DNA of 64,000 nt from Acidobacteriota bacterium (GTDB lineage: Bacteria; Pseudomonadota; Alphaproteobacteria; Caulobacterales; Hyphomonadaceae): assembly GCA_016712445.1 (NCBI GenBank), contig JADJRB010000001.1:1860001-1924000 (forward strand), in the 5' to 3' direction. This document shows positions 17,117-25,916 of the stretch, piece after piece (the stretch's first letter is position 1; each line of letters starts with the position of its first letter). A program made the translations under genes and the position numbers. Below the pieces are notes generated by a model that saw only the letters and a list, made by a program, of their open reading frames with translations, searched no databases and had not been told where the DNA came from.

Positions 17117-18754
17117 CTACCAGACCGGATCGCCGGCAGCGTCCACGAACCCGGCCTGCTCAAGACGGGCGCGCAAAGGCTCGAACTCGTCGCGATAGGT
17201 TTTCCAGGCGCCGACGCCCTGGCTGTTGATCGGATTGCGCACCTGCGCGCTCGACGCCGTCGACACGCCGCCCTTGGCCTTGTGGGGTGCGAGGCAGTCC
17301 TCGTGGAAAGACAGGCCCGACTTTGCAAGCAGGGCGCGGATCTCGGTGTCCGGATCGGCGATCAACCGTTCAAGCGTGACCTCGACGAAGACATCGCCCA
17401 GTTCGCGGCGCCAATGATCCGTCAGCTGACGGTAGATACCATAAGCGGCGGCGAGGTCTTCGAAGCGGTAGGACCAGGTGTAGGAACTCTCGCCGAACAG
17501 GATCTTGTAGGCGCCGAACAGCGAATCCATCGGCGCGCGCCGCAGATGCACGATGCGCGACTGCGGAAACGCCCGGCGCATGGCGCCCACGAGGTGGTAG
17601 TTCTGCGGCAGCTTTTCCGTGAAGAAACGGGTGGTTACGCCCCGATACTCGAAACTGCGCAGGTAGTTCTGGGCGACCCGGTTCCAGTCGACATTGTCCA
17701 TGCTGCCGACGCTGGCGAGGTCGAGATCGCCGAACCGCGGCAGGTTCAGCGCATCGCGGATTGCCAGTGCGAGGCCGTGCGTCTCGCCGAGATCGGTGAC
17801 TTCCGGATGCGCCGAAAAGATGCGCTCGACCAGCGTGGTGCCGGAACGCGGCAGGCCGACGATGAAGATCGGGATCAGCCCGTCGGCCGGTTCGGTGCGT
17901 TGATCGAGGCCGCCGGTGAATTGCCGCATCAGGCCTTCGGCATAGGCGCGCCGGTCTTCGAGCGGGAAGGGCGCAGCCAGGTTGGCCAGCCGGGCGCCTT
18001 CTGTCAGGGACGACCAGGCGAGGGTGCGATCGCCGGCATCATGCGCTTCCTTGAAGAGCGAATAGAGCAGGCGCGTGCGGTCGAGGTCGTGTCCGCCCGG
18101 CGCGCGCAGGGCCGCCTGCAGCTGGTCGATATGGTTCCGCTCGGCGGTCCACTTGCGGCAGTCGGCCAGCGAGAAGTGGGCGAGCGGATGGCCGGGATGG
18201 AGCGTCAGCAGATGCTCGAAACCGGAGATCGCGTCGTCGATATCACCCAGGTACCGCTGCGCGAGCGCACGGTTGTAAAGTGCGGCGGCGTCCTGCGGCA
18301 TGTGGCGAACGGCAATGTCGGCATGCGAGCGCGCCTCCTCGTAGAGGCCGCAACTGGTGTAGGCATTCGACAGGACATCGTGCTGGCGCGGGCTCAGCGA
18401 AGCATTCCCGCTGACCTGGCGGGCGAGTTCAACCGCCTCGCCGCAGCGGCCGCGGTTTGCGAGCACGCGGCAGCGCTCGATGGCCAGCAGCGTGTAGGCG
18501 GGGCTGGATGGCGGCAGCGCCCTCAGCGCATCGCCCAGTGCGCGGTCGTCGTCGCCGCTTCCCATGCGCATCAAGGCGGCACACAGCAGCACCCAGGCAT
18601 CCGGATGGCGCGGCGCGGCCGCCAGCACGGCCTGCGCAATGTCAGCTGCGCCCGGCAGGTCGCCGCGGCGCAGGCGCGCCTGGCCTTCGTTCAGCACCGC
18701 TGCAGCATTTGCAGGCGTGATGGCGAGGGTGCGGGTTCCGGGGGGTAAGCTCAT
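17117..18754 (-). CDS. TPR-containing sulfotransferase
   Basis: A 545-residue fusion. Residues 1-230 hold several tetratricopeptide-like helix pairs (for example ALYNRALAQRYLGDIDDAISGFEHLL). From about 295 a PAPS-dependent sulfotransferase domain begins: GLPRSGTT at 300-307 is the 5'-phosphosulfate binding loop, and SRIVHLRRAPMDSLFGAY about a hundred residues later is the 3'-phosphate binding element. It should move a sulfo group from PAPS to an acceptor held by the TPR part; the acceptor may be a protein, glycan or small molecule. No PAPS-forming genes are nearby. There is no good ribosome site at the chosen ATG. It is divergent from the S9 peptidase gene. Confidence 0.9.
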   Translation of the reverse strand: MSLPPGTRTLAITPANAAAVLNEGQARLRRGDLPGAADIAQAVLAAAPRHPDAWVLLCAALMRMGSGDDDRALGDALRALPPSSPAYTLLAIERCRVLANRGRCGEAVELARQVSGNASLSPRQHDVLSNAYTSCGLYEEARSHADIAVRHMPQDAAALYNRALAQRYLGDIDDAISGFEHLLTLHPGHPLAHFSLADCRKWTAERNHIDQLQAALRAPGGHDLDRTRLLYSLFKEAHDAGDRTLAWSSLTEGARLANLAAPFPLEDRRAYAEGLMRQFTGGLDQRTEPADGLIPIFIVGLPRSGTTLVERIFSAHPEVTDLGETHGLALAIRDALNLPRFGDLDLASVGSMDNVDWNRVAQNYLRSFEYRGVTTRFFTEKLPQNYHLVGAMRRAFPQSRIVHLRRAPMDSLFGAYKILFGESSYTWSYRFEDLAAAYGIYRQLTDHWRRELGDVFVEVTLERLIADPDTEIRALLAKSGLSFHEDCLAPHKAKGGVSTASSAQVRNPINSQGVGAWKTYRDEFEPLRARLEQAGFVDAAGDPVW

Positions 18755-18801
18755 GCCGGTGTGTTAGCGGAGGCGGCAGGCGGGGTCACTACCAAAACTC
18801 C

Positions 18802-18831
18802 TTGACGGGAGGGGAACGCGACCGATTATCT
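18802..18831 (+). promoter_or_regulatory. Candidate sigma70-type promoter of the S9 peptidase gene
   Basis: TTGACG at 18802-18807 and TTATCT at 18826-18831 are 18 bases apart, about 48 bases before the ATG. The -35 is close to consensus, the -10 is moderate. Confidence 0.45.
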
Positions 18832-18878
18832 ACCCTCAAAGGGCGTTGAAACATCTATCTCTAGCGGGAGCTATCCTC

Positions 18879-20927
18879 ATGCACGTGAAACGGCTTGGCG
18901 CAGCTATGGCTGCACTCGCAACCCTGGCCATGGGCGCGGCGATCGTCGCGCCGGCCCAGGCAGAACCGGCCCGCGCGACGGTCGACATGTTCGTCGGCTA
19001 TGACACGTTCCGGGCACCGACCCTGTCGCCGGACGGGCGGTATGTCGCCGGCGTGCTGCGCGACAAGGACGGTGACCTGCTGATCATCCATGACCGGACC
19101 ACCGGGACCACCAAGCCGATCCAGCGCGCCCGCGCGGATCAGAACCTTGAGCTGAGCTCGGTGCAATTCAAGGGCAATGACCGGCTTCTCTTCGTGCTTC
19201 AGCAGAAATTTGAAATCGTTCAGGGCAAATCGACCATCGTTCCGGTCAAGGAAGAAGACAGCGACGAAGGCTTTCGTTTTGTTTCTCGCGTCTATGCATC
19301 CAACCTCGACGGCACCGGACTGGTTTCACTCTACGATCCGGCGGCAGAGCAAGGGTTTCCGCGCTGGCTGAGCGCCGGCATCGACAACAGCCTGCCTGAC
19401 GACAAGGATCACGTGTTGATGCGCACGCCGTCGACCGGCGGGACGCAGCTGCGCAAGGTCAATGTGCGCACGGGAGCCTATACGCTTGTCGAAACCGGCA
19501 GCAGCAAGACGTCGGGCTGGCTCGTCGACAGCAACATGAAACCGGTGATGCGGGTGGATTCGGTGGCCAGCGGCAAGGGGTCTGCCTGGTTCCGCAGGGA
19601 TGCCTCCGGCAAGTGGATCGAGATCACCCGCTACATGGGCGCCGACAACGCAAACTCCGGCGCCGATTTCCAGGGCCTCGGACGCGGCCCGCGCCCCGAC
19701 ACCGCGATCGTGCGCGCCCGCACGCCGGAACGCGACACGGCAGGCCTGTACGTGTACGACACCAGCACCGGAAAATTCGACGAAGCGCTGTACACGAACG
19801 ATCTGTGGGACGTCAGCACCGTCATCCGGGATCCGTCGACGTCGGCCGTGATCGGCGCCTGCTATATCGAATACAAGGTCCGCTGCCTGCCGAGCGACGA
19901 GACCTTTGCATCGCACTGGCTGGCAATCGAAGATGCGATCGGCGAAGGGCACAATGTGTATCTGGAGCCTGGTGGCAACATCAATGGAAGCCTGCTGGTG
20001 AGCACGGATGGGCCGCAGGACCCCGGCACGTTCTATATCTACGACACCAAGACCCGTGCGCTTGAGTTGTTCCAGACGGCGCGTACCGTTGCCAGTCCGG
20101 AGCTGATGCCGACGTCCAGCGTCGTCAAATACGCGGCGAAGGATGGCACAGCGATGTGGGGTTATCTCTGGCTGCCGCCGGGGGCGACCTCCGAGACGCG
20201 CAACCTGCCGACCATCGTGCTGCCGCACGGCGGGCCGGAGTCGCGTGATGTCTGGGGCTTCGATCCGCTCGCGGGCTATTGGGCCTCGCAAGGCTATGCC
20301 GTGTTCCAACCGCACTTCCGCGGCGGTTCGGGCAGCGGTCGCGGCTGGGTGGAAGCCGGTCAGGGCCAGTGGGGCCAGCTGATCCAGGAAGACATCAATG
20401 ACGGCACGCTGGACCTGATCGCCAAGGGCATCGCCGATCCGAACCGCATCTGCATCGCGGGCTGGTCGCATGGCGGTTATGTCGCCTTCACGGCCAGCTA
20501 CCGCGACACCGACCTCTACAAATGCTCGCTGGCCGGCGCCGGCGTGTCGGACCTGCGCGACATGCAGGCCTGGGTGCGCAAGGAACAGGGCGGCAAGCAA
20601 GGCAGCAGCTACAAGTACTGGGCGGAAGCGATCGGCGATCCGAACGCCGACGCCGCCAAGCTCGACAAGTATTCGGCCAAGCGCCACGCTGACCAGGTGG
20701 GCATGCCGATCCTGATCGTGCATGGCGAACTGGACTATACGGTGCCAGTCGAACAGTCGCGCGACATGGTGGCGGCGCTCAAGCGCGCGAAAAAGCCCTA
20801 CGAATATGTCGAGATCGAGGACATGGACCACTACCTGCGCCCCGACCAGGGCGATGACTGGAAGGTGGTCCTGACCAAGGGCAAGGACTTCTTCGACCGG
20901 AACATCGGACCCGGCTGGACGCCCTGA
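18879..20927 (+). CDS. Secreted S9 family prolyl oligopeptidase-like peptidase
   Basis: A 682-residue serine peptidase of family S9. A Sec signal peptide (LAMGAAIVAPAQA-EP) sends it to the periplasm or outside. Residues 30-400 form the beta-propeller gate, and the alpha/beta hydrolase domain follows. The catalytic triad can be read: Ser530 in GWSHGG, Asp619 in HGELDYTVP and His651 in DMDHYLRP. The ATG at 18879 was chosen because CGGGAG precedes it by eight bases; an upstream TTG at 18846 lacks this. The family cleaves short peptides, often after proline or at the N-terminus. A terminator follows. Confidence 0.93.
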   Translation: MHVKRLGAAMAALATLAMGAAIVAPAQAEPARATVDMFVGYDTFRAPTLSPDGRYVAGVLRDKDGDLLIIHDRTTGTTKPIQRARADQNLELSSVQFKGNDRLLFVLQQKFEIVQGKSTIVPVKEEDSDEGFRFVSRVYASNLDGTGLVSLYDPAAEQGFPRWLSAGIDNSLPDDKDHVLMRTPSTGGTQLRKVNVRTGAYTLVETGSSKTSGWLVDSNMKPVMRVDSVASGKGSAWFRRDASGKWIEITRYMGADNANSGADFQGLGRGPRPDTAIVRARTPERDTAGLYVYDTSTGKFDEALYTNDLWDVSTVIRDPSTSAVIGACYIEYKVRCLPSDETFASHWLAIEDAIGEGHNVYLEPGGNINGSLLVSTDGPQDPGTFYIYDTKTRALELFQTARTVASPELMPTSSVVKYAAKDGTAMWGYLWLPPGATSETRNLPTIVLPHGGPESRDVWGFDPLAGYWASQGYAVFQPHFRGGSGSGRGWVEAGQGQWGQLIQEDINDGTLDLIAKGIADPNRICIAGWSHGGYVAFTASYRDTDLYKCSLAGAGVSDLRDMQAWVRKEQGGKQGSSYKYWAEAIGDPNADAAKLDKYSAKRHADQVGMPILIVHGELDYTVPVEQSRDMVAALKRAKKPYEYVEIEDMDHYLRPDQGDDWKVVLTKGKDFFDRNIGPGWTP

Positions 20928-20956
20928 TCCGGCGATTTGCGACGATTGACTGAATG

Positions 20957-20991
20957 GGCCCACCTTCCGCCTACGGACGGGTGGGCCTTTT
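20957..20991. terminator. Terminator between converging S9 peptidase and TPR-oxygenase genes
   Basis: GGCCCACC (20957-20964) pairs with GGTGGGCC (20980-20987), with a smaller inner stem (CCG/CGG), followed by TTTT. It ends exactly at the stop codon of the converging gene and may work in both directions. Confidence 0.8.
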
Positions 20992-22679
20992 CATTCCGGC
21001 ACCAGGTCGAAAGCGACGCTGATACGTTCAGCGTCTTCGTTGAAGGCATTCACGCCGTGCCACATGTAGGAGGGGAAGAGAACGAGCCTGCCAGCTTTCG
21101 GGCAGACGGCGTGTTCGGCGGCCAGTCCTTCGACAGGGAAGTAGGGCGCACCGAATGTGATCCAGCCCTCCTGCGAATTGCTCTCCGGGCGGACCGACGA
21201 GGGCACGACGACGTAGAATGCGCTTGATATCCAGCCCTCGGGGTGGATGTGGTTCACATGGCTGCCGCCCTGCACGAGGCGCACGGACCAGGCGCCCTGC
21301 ATCCGCCACTTGCCTGTGTTCGGCGCAAGGAACGGGTGGCCAGCATCGTGGCCCAGCGCGGCGAGGTAGCGGTTGATCGGCCCTTTCAAGGCGTCGAACA
21401 GTTTCTCGACCAGCGGGTCCTGCGGCACATCCGGGTTCAGCTGCAGTTGCGACCCGCCCCGAAGCGACTGGTCGAGCGGATGGTTGCTGAACCCGTGCAG
21501 CTCGCGCAGGCGTGCGGCGAGCGCCGCAATAAAGTCGTCCGTGGTCGAATAGCCTTCCGGCGGCTCGAGATCGAACGCCTGCACGAAACGGTCGTAGTCG
21601 TAAGGCACGCGGTAAGCAGGGTCGCCGCTGGCCCGGCGCGCGACCGCGTCGATAGCGATCCATTCCTGATCGCCGGGATCGAGCGACAGTCCCCATTCCG
21701 AATGAGCGCGCGCGCCCAGCGGGTCGCCGGCCGACATCAGCACGCAGGCTGCATTGCGGCGGATCCAGTCCACGCGAGGTGCCTGCGCGGCGGACCGGCG
21801 CGCCAGCGCAGCAGCTTCGGCATGGCGCGACATCGCCGACAGTACGATCGCTGCCGCGCTGTCGAGATGAGGCATCGGGAAAGCGGCGCGCAGCCGGTCG
21901 AGCCTGCCCAGCGCGTCCGGGAGCTGGCCAGCGCGGCGCAGGAGGTCCGCCGCCGCCATGCCGAGGCCTATGTCCTGAGGGCGGGCATCGGAGGCGGCGA
22001 TCAGGCCTGATGCGAAGGTTTTCTTCTCGCCCGCCATCCAGGCGATCATCGCGAGGGCGCGGTGCAGGCTGGCATCGGCCGGAAACCGTTCGAGGGCGGA
22101 CGAAAGCAGCGCGCGAGCCTCAGCTGTCCGTCCGGAACCGACCAGCGCGCCGGCGTGCATTTCGATGGCAGGCGGAAAGTCTGCATATTTCGCGAACAGC
22201 GGCGCTGCCTCGCGCCACTCGCCGCCATGGCCGAGCCCCGCGGCGCGGATCAGGGTCATGTTGCGGCTCGACGGATTCGCCTTCAGCGCGCGCGCGGCCG
22301 CGTCGGCGGCGTCATGCCACCGGCCTGTCTGGCGCAAGGCGTCAGCCTTCAGGGACCAGAAGTCGAAGCCTTGCCGGGCCGATGCGGGCAAGGCGGCCAG
22401 CGCAGCGAGGGCAGCCGGAAACTTCCCGGCCTGCACCAACATGAAGGCGCGCCGGAGCGCGACGCGCGGGTCGTTGCCGGCGGACTCAAGTGCGCGGGCA
22501 GCTTCGAGCGCGTAGCCTTGCGCGAAGCGGGCTTCGGCGAGCGCTTCGGTGAGACGCTGGCGCGCCGGTCCTGACGCGCCTGCGAGCAGGGACGCGATCT
22601 CCGTTTCCGCACCGGCGGCGTCGCCTGCCTTGAGGCGGGCAAGAGCCTGGCGTTCGAGCGGGCTGGGCGCGTTGGACAT
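20991..22679 (-). CDS. TPR-fused putative 2OG-Fe(II) oxygenase
   Basis: A 562-residue protein. The first 350 residues are a run of Ala-rich helix pairs of TPR type. The C-terminal 200 residues match the TIGR02466-type putative 2OG-Fe(II) oxygenases: iron ligands H477 and H479 in NHIHPEGW (an HxH in place of the usual HxD), the distal His541 in SYMWHGV, and the 2-oxoglutarate-binding Arg in ERISVAF. Such enzymes hydroxylate or otherwise oxidise an unactivated carbon. The TPR part may hold a protein or peptide substrate, as in the sulfotransferase 2.2 kb away. The start has no strong ribosome site. Confidence 0.85.
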   Translation of the reverse strand: MSNAPSPLERQALARLKAGDAAGAETEIASLLAGASGPARQRLTEALAEARFAQGYALEAARALESAGNDPRVALRRAFMLVQAGKFPAALAALAALPASARQGFDFWSLKADALRQTGRWHDAADAAARALKANPSSRNMTLIRAAGLGHGGEWREAAPLFAKYADFPPAIEMHAGALVGSGRTAEARALLSSALERFPADASLHRALAMIAWMAGEKKTFASGLIAASDARPQDIGLGMAAADLLRRAGQLPDALGRLDRLRAAFPMPHLDSAAAIVLSAMSRHAEAAALARRSAAQAPRVDWIRRNAACVLMSAGDPLGARAHSEWGLSLDPGDQEWIAIDAVARRASGDPAYRVPYDYDRFVQAFDLEPPEGYSTTDDFIAALAARLRELHGFSNHPLDQSLRGGSQLQLNPDVPQDPLVEKLFDALKGPINRYLAALGHDAGHPFLAPNTGKWRMQGAWSVRLVQGGSHVNHIHPEGWISSAFYVVVPSSVRPESNSQEGWITFGAPYFPVEGLAAEHAVCPKAGRLVLFPSYMWHGVNAFNEDAERISVAFDLVPE

Positions 22680-22698
22680 CGGGTCAGTCTAGCGCAGG

Positions 22699-23589
22699 TC
22701 AGCCCGCCCGCCAGCGGGCATAAAGCGCGGTCGGCAGCAGGCGTTCCGATCCGGCTTGCGGCAAGGCCATCTCGCCCTGTTCCATGATGCCGCCGTAAGG
22801 CGACATGCGATCGGCGAGGGTCTGGGCCAGCGCGAGATAGGACAGGCGAACGGCATAGACGGTGGCGATGACGAACAGCGGGTTGTCGCTCAGCAGCGCC
22901 TGTACACCGTCGAGCAGGGCAGGCAGGTCTTCCTCGAAACGCCAGGTCTCGTTGTTGGTGCCGCGACCGAACTTCGGCGGGTCAAGCACGACGGCGTCAT
23001 ATTTGCTGCCGCGGCGCTGCTCGCGCGCGACGAACTTCATGGCGTCATCGGCGATCCAGCGGATCGTCCGGTCGTCGAGGCCTGAGAGCGACTGGTTCTC
23101 CTTGCCAAAGCCGTTCGACTTGGGGCTGGCGTCGAGATGCACGACTTCAGCGCCTGCGGCCGCGCAAGCGAGTGACATCATGCCGGTATAGCCGAACAGG
23201 TTCAGAACCTTAACCGGTCGCTTCGCGGCGCGGATCCGCTCCTGCGCAAATCGCCAGTGTACGGAGTGTTCCTGGAACACGCCCATGTGGCGGAAGGCCG
23301 TGCGGCGCGTCGAGAAGGTGAGACCGTTCCAGCGCATCGGCCAGGTGTCGGGCGCGCGCGCGTTCAGCACCTCCCATTGGCCGGCGCCATCTTCGTCCGG
23401 CCCCTTCGCGGAGAAGCGCGCATCGGCTTTCCAGCCCTGCGCGGGTCGGGCGGGGTTCCAGAAGGCCTGCGGGTCCGGGCGGATGACGGTCTGACTGCCA
23501 AAGCGTTCGAGCTTTTGCAGGTGGCCGGAATCGAGCAGGGCGTAGTCTTCCCAGTCGTCGGCAACCAGCAGGCGGGTCTCGGTTTTCAT
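22699..23589 (-). CDS. Class I SAM-dependent methyltransferase, RlmI-like
   Basis: A 296-residue Rossmann-fold methyltransferase. Motif I is VLNLFGYTGMMSLACAAAGA (SAM-binding glycine loop), motif II has VVHLDASPKSN, and motif IV is VLDPPKFGRG, the catalytic loop shared with 23S rRNA m5C1962 methyltransferase RlmI and RlmKL. The N-terminal PUA domain of RlmI is missing; a small beta-rich region (1-100) takes its place. It probably methylates rRNA, but this is inference. The ATG overlaps the stop of the upstream SpoU-type gene by one base (TGATG). Confidence 0.85.
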   Translation of the reverse strand: MKTETRLLVADDWEDYALLDSGHLQKLERFGSQTVIRPDPQAFWNPARPAQGWKADARFSAKGPDEDGAGQWEVLNARAPDTWPMRWNGLTFSTRRTAFRHMGVFQEHSVHWRFAQERIRAAKRPVKVLNLFGYTGMMSLACAAAGAEVVHLDASPKSNGFGKENQSLSGLDDRTIRWIADDAMKFVAREQRRGSKYDAVVLDPPKFGRGTNNETWRFEEDLPALLDGVQALLSDNPLFVIATVYAVRLSYLALAQTLADRMSPYGGIMEQGEMALPQAGSERLLPTALYARWRAG

Positions 23590-24407
23590 CAGGCATAACC
23601 CCGCTGGCGCCAGGCTTCGTAGACCATGATGGCTGTCGCCTGGGCGAGGTTCAGGCTGTCGGCGCCGCCGCGCATCGGGATCAGGCAGAGCTGGTCGCAG
23701 GTTGCTTCGACCGCCGAGGGCAGGCCGGCCTGCTCGTTGCCCATCAGGATGACGGACGGACCCTGAAAGGGCGCTGCATCGTGGCGCACGGTGCCGTTGA
23801 CCGAAGCGGCCGACACGGTGAGGCGCCGGGCGCGGCGCCAGGTTTCGAAAGCCTCGAACGAGGCATGCGCGAACGGCATGTCGAACAGCGAGCCCATCGA
23901 GGCGCGGACAGCCTCGAAACTGTAAGGGTCGCAGCAGGTGCCGATGAGGATGACACCGCTGGCGCCGGCGCAGTCGGCTGTGCGCAGGATGGTGCCGAGA
24001 TTGCCGGGGTCGCGCACTTCATAGAGTGCCACATAAAGCGGCGCGCCCGCCTTGGGGGTGGGCAGGTCGGCCGGGGCCAGATGACGCTGGTGGAAGGCCG
24101 CCACGACGCTCTGGGCGTTGTCCTTCTGGGTGATCTTCGACATCAGCCGTTCCGGGGCGAGCACCACGCGGGCGCCGCCTTTCTCCGCCTCACGGGCAAG
24201 CGCGGCGATCTGGGGCCGCTCGGCCATGTCTGCAGCGATCACGACAGTTTCGGCGGTCCAGCCGCGCGCCAGGCCTTCGCCGACGATCCGCGCGCCCTCG
24301 GCGAGGAAGAGGCCGGTCTCCGTGCGCTCTTTCTTCCGCTCGAGGCCTTTCAGGGCCTTGATGAGCGGGTTTGACGGGCTTGTCAGGGTTTCTGGCGGGC
24401 GTTTCAT
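23589..24407 (-). CDS. TrmH/SpoU family RNA 2'-O-methyltransferase
   Basis: A 272-residue SPOUT methyltransferase. An N-terminal RNA-binding part (SNPLIKALKGLERKKERTETGLFLAEGARIV) is typical of the RlmB/TsnR-like subgroup. The knotted SAM-binding domain shows motif 1 (RDPGNLGTILRTADCAGASGV), motif 2 (ILMGNEQAGLP) and motif 3 (IPMRGGADSLNLAQATAIMVYE). Target is a ribose in rRNA or tRNA, not decided here. ATG 24407 was preferred to upstream ATGs because the family N-terminus begins there. It is coupled to the RlmI-like gene downstream and divergent from the OmpA-like gene. Confidence 0.92.
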   Translation of the reverse strand: MKRPPETLTSPSNPLIKALKGLERKKERTETGLFLAEGARIVGEGLARGWTAETVVIAADMAERPQIAALAREAEKGGARVVLAPERLMSKITQKDNAQSVVAAFHQRHLAPADLPTPKAGAPLYVALYEVRDPGNLGTILRTADCAGASGVILIGTCCDPYSFEAVRASMGSLFDMPFAHASFEAFETWRRARRLTVSAASVNGTVRHDAAPFQGPSVILMGNEQAGLPSAVEATCDQLCLIPMRGGADSLNLAQATAIMVYEAWRQRGYA

Positions 24408-24503
24408 CAGGGGCGGGCGCCTGTGGGCTGGAGTCTTGCGATGCGTTAACGGATAGGGCATCCCTCGGGACAGGGACAATGGTTACGGGAGGTCAGCGAC
24501 GTC

Positions 24504-25916
24504 GTGCGCCTGCTTGACTACCTCACGGGCCTTATTTCACTCCTCGCGCTGCCCTTTATCCTGTGGTGGGGCGTGAACCAATCCCCCCATAGCGCCGCTG
24601 ACCTGGAAAAGCGCCTTGAAACAAGGGCGCAGCAGGCGTTGCTGAGCGAGGGCATTGACTGGGCGCGTGTTGAGATGGACGGCCAGACGGCGATCCTGAG
24701 CGGCGCCGCACCGTCCGAAGATGCGGTCGAAGATGCTGCCCGAACGGTGCTGCGCAGCAGTGGCAAGGGCGGGCTGCTGTTCGGTGGGGTGGCTCAGGTC
24801 GAGACGCGGGTGCATCCGGCTGACGCGGTGCGGCCCTACAGCTGGACGGTGGAGAAGCTGCCCACGGGCGGCCTGGTGCTGGGCGGACATGTGCCTTCGA
24901 AGGCTGTGCGGACCGCGCTGGTGGCGGAAGCAGAGACGGTGTCCGGCGGCGCGGTGGAAGACCGGATGCTGATGGCGACCGGTGTGCCGCCGGGTAACTG
25001 GCAAGGCATCGCGCAACTGGCGATCCGGCAGGTTGCCGAGCTGGACGCTGGCGATGCGAGGCTGATGGATCATGTGCTGACCGTACGCGGCAACGTCGGC
25101 GACGATACGCTGCGGGCGCGCCTGACGGCGACGACGACGGCCGTCGCCGGACCGTTCCGGGGCGTGGCGCTGATCCGGGGGCAGCCGCTCTGGTTAGCCA
25201 CGCGGACCGGTGACGCGCTCGTGCTGTCTGGTTCCGTGCCGGGCGAGAATGAACGGCGGTCTCTGATCAGCGCGGCGCGGCGAGATTTTGCCGGCGAGGT
25301 GCGCGATGAAATGGTCACCGCGGATACGCCGGCAGAAGGCTGGATCGACGGCGCAAAGGCCGGGCTCGGCCACCTTGCGGACTTCAGCGACGGCGTGATG
25401 ACGTTTGACCCGGCGGTCAACGGTTTCACGTTCGAAGGCACGGCGCCGGCGAGCACGTTGCAATTCCTTCACGAGGACATGGTGCGGGCGGCCGGGCGTT
25501 GGCGGTTCGTGCTGGCGGCGAACGCCGAGCCGGCTGCACCTTCAGCGCCGGAGTGGGCCACGCCGGCCGGGTGCGCCGACGCGATCAACGAGATGCTCGC
25601 GAGCCCGGCGATCAGCTTTGTGCCGGGCCGCGCGGAGTTCAGCCGCGACAGCGCCAAAGGGCTCGACGCGCTGGCGCGCATGGCGGGCGAGTGTGCGCCG
25701 AACGGCGCCTTCGACATTGATGTGGAAGGCGACGCGCTGGCCGAGGCGCGGGCTGCCGCTCTGGCAGGATTTATCGAGCGGGCAGGGATGGCGCGGCCCC
25801 GGATTGCTGCAATCGGCTATGGCTCCCTTGCGGCGGTCGAGGGTATGGACATTCGGGCTGCCGGGCCTTCGGACCGGCGGCCGGAATTCACGGTACGGGA
25901 GCGGAGTGCACAATGA
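24504..25916 (+). CDS. BON/OmpA-like envelope protein
   Basis: A 470-residue protein starting with GTG after GGGAGG. A single N-terminal helix (LTGLISLLALPFILWWGV) anchors it in the membrane. The body contains at least three BON-like repeats (VEMDGQTAILSGAAPSEDAVEDAARTV and two weaker ones near 110 and 240). The C-terminus resembles an OmpA peptidoglycan-binding domain (ISFVPGRAEFSRDSAKGLDALARM ... AAALAGFIERAG), though one usual position of the peptidoglycan-binding motif is altered. It probably links the inner membrane to the cell wall. Its stop overlaps the next gene (ATGA), pointing to joint expression. Confidence 0.75.
   Translation: MRLLDYLTGLISLLALPFILWWGVNQSPHSAADLEKRLETRAQQALLSEGIDWARVEMDGQTAILSGAAPSEDAVEDAARTVLRSSGKGGLLFGGVAQVETRVHPADAVRPYSWTVEKLPTGGLVLGGHVPSKAVRTALVAEAETVSGGAVEDRMLMATGVPPGNWQGIAQLAIRQVAELDAGDARLMDHVLTVRGNVGDDTLRARLTATTTAVAGPFRGVALIRGQPLWLATRTGDALVLSGSVPGENERRSLISAARRDFAGEVRDEMVTADTPAEGWIDGAKAGLGHLADFSDGVMTFDPAVNGFTFEGTAPASTLQFLHEDMVRAAGRWRFVLAANAEPAAPSAPEWATPAGCADAINEMLASPAISFVPGRAEFSRDSAKGLDALARMAGECAPNGAFDIDVEGDALAEARAAALAGFIERAGMARPRIAAIGYGSLAAVEGMDIRAAGPSDRRPEFTVRERSAQ

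Noticed and set aside
16886..18748. 620-codon plus-strand frame opposite the sulfotransferase
   Set aside because: It begins inside the TonB receptor gene and crosses its terminator; the sulfotransferase on the other strand has clear motifs.
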